A stretch of DNA of 13,354 nucleotides from a bacterium. GTDB taxonomy: Bacteria > Babelota > Babeliae > Babelales > RVW-14. Position 1 is the first letter of the stretch, and the number at the start of each line of letters is the position of its first letter. The notes beneath the pieces were generated by a model. The model was given only the letters and a program-made list of their open reading frames with translations, had not been told where the DNA came from and searched no databases. This document shows positions 12,905 through 13,354 of the stretch, piece by piece. The stretch covers positions 1 to 13,354 of the forward strand of contig JAHFBQ010000039.1 of assembly GCA_023249935.1 (NCBI GenBank), read 5' to 3'. A program made the translations under genes and the position numbers.

Positions 12905-13354
12905 ATGACGCCACTACATGAATGCGAGTTGCAAAAAAATGGTCGCTGCGAGCATATCAATGAGCGAAGATGCAGTCTTTTAAAAAAATTGGGACCGGGG
13001 TTTATTACTGGTGCGTCAGATGATGATCCATCAGGGCTTGCTACCTATGCTCAATCAGGTGCACAGTTTGGAACAAAAATTTTGTGGCTTGCACCATGGA
13101 CGCTGCCGCTGATGATCAGTGTGCAAGAAATGGCTGGACGGATTGGTCTCATGGCCAACGGTGGCTTGGCCAATGCATTTCTACAAAAGTTGCCGCGCTA
13201 TCTCGTTTATTTTATGGTTTCCTGCTTGGTAATTGCTAACACGATTAACATAGGTGCTGATATTGCCGGTATGGCTGAATCAGTGCAAATGACCACAGGG
13301 TTACCGTTTACATGGTCTGCAATCATCCTGTCTATTGGCATGTTGTTCTTACAG
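12905..13354 (+). CDS. Nramp-family divalent metal transporter, N-terminal part (cut by window end)
   Basis: The frame is open from the ATG at 12905 to the last base (150 codons), so the 3' part lies outside. AGGGGGAG, 6 bases upstream, is an excellent ribosome site. A hydrophilic start rich in Cys and Arg (~1-27) is followed by LGPGFITGASDDDPSGLATYAQSGAQFG (~29-56), the first transmembrane segment, which carries the metal-site region in Nramp proteins. Further membrane segments follow (~60-75 and VYFMVSCLVIANTINIGADIAGM, ~101-123), with QEMAGRIG between. Nramp proteins import Mn2+, Fe2+ or similar ions with protons. The classical DPGN is DPSG here, as in a divergent subgroup whose substrate I cannot state. 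The leader of about 140 bases contains the REP-like element. Confidence 0.9.
   Translation, partial: MTPLHECELQKNGRCEHINERRCSLLKKLGPGFITGASDDDPSGLATYAQSGAQFGTKILWLAPWTLPLMISVQEMAGRIGLMANGGLANAFLQKLPRYLVYFMVSCLVIANTINIGADIAGMAESVQMTTGLPFTWSAIILSIGMLFLQ

Overview
The window looks like the chromosome of a host-associated Gram-negative-type bacterium with moderate-to-low GC. The best guess is a member of Candidatus Dependentiae (TM6/Babeliae). This rests on a secreted ankyrin-repeat protein, several short exported proteins of unknown function, a lipoprotein and a divergent Nramp transporter sitting beside ordinary housekeeping genes. The phylum is an inference and could be wrong; no 16S gene or other decisive marker is present.

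Left part (1-1830): an unrecognised open frame running in from the left edge, with a REP-like palindrome at its end, then uvrC on the plus strand. This uvrC lacks the usual C-terminal helix-hairpin-helix domain, and an apparent terminator overlaps its stop codon.

Middle part (about 1850-7455): an accessory block of six genes. On the plus strand are a large secreted ankyrin/coiled-coil protein with its own strong extended -10 promoter, an exported protein with a Pro/Gln-rich linker, and a two-helix membrane protein. On the minus strand are a small exported coiled-coil/membrane protein, a secreted NodB-type polysaccharide deacetylase with an altered first catalytic motif, and a small lipoprotein. 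Apart from the deacetylase, none has a function I can assign. They probably act at the cell envelope or the host interface.

Right part, minus strand (7471-11740): the translation and protein-targeting cluster, read right to left: tRNA-Phe, ffh, rpsP, khpA, a trmD fusion and rplS. Promoters are visible before tRNA-Phe, rpsP and rplS, and terminators after khpA and rplS, so the cluster appears to be several transcription units. rimM, usually found between khpA and trmD, is absent here. TrmD carries a second, TM1570-like SPOUT methyltransferase domain at its C-terminus, which may give one polypeptide two RNA-methylating activities.

Right edge, plus strand (11825-13354): trhO, the tRNA U34 hydroxylase, then a second REP-like palindrome and the start of an Nramp-family metal transporter cut by the window end. 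tRNA modification (TrmD at G37, TrhO at U34) and tRNA-Phe thus lie within 5 kb of each other. No gene-free stretch longer than about 220 bases exists. No CRISPR array, insertion sequence, rRNA or convincing riboswitch was seen.
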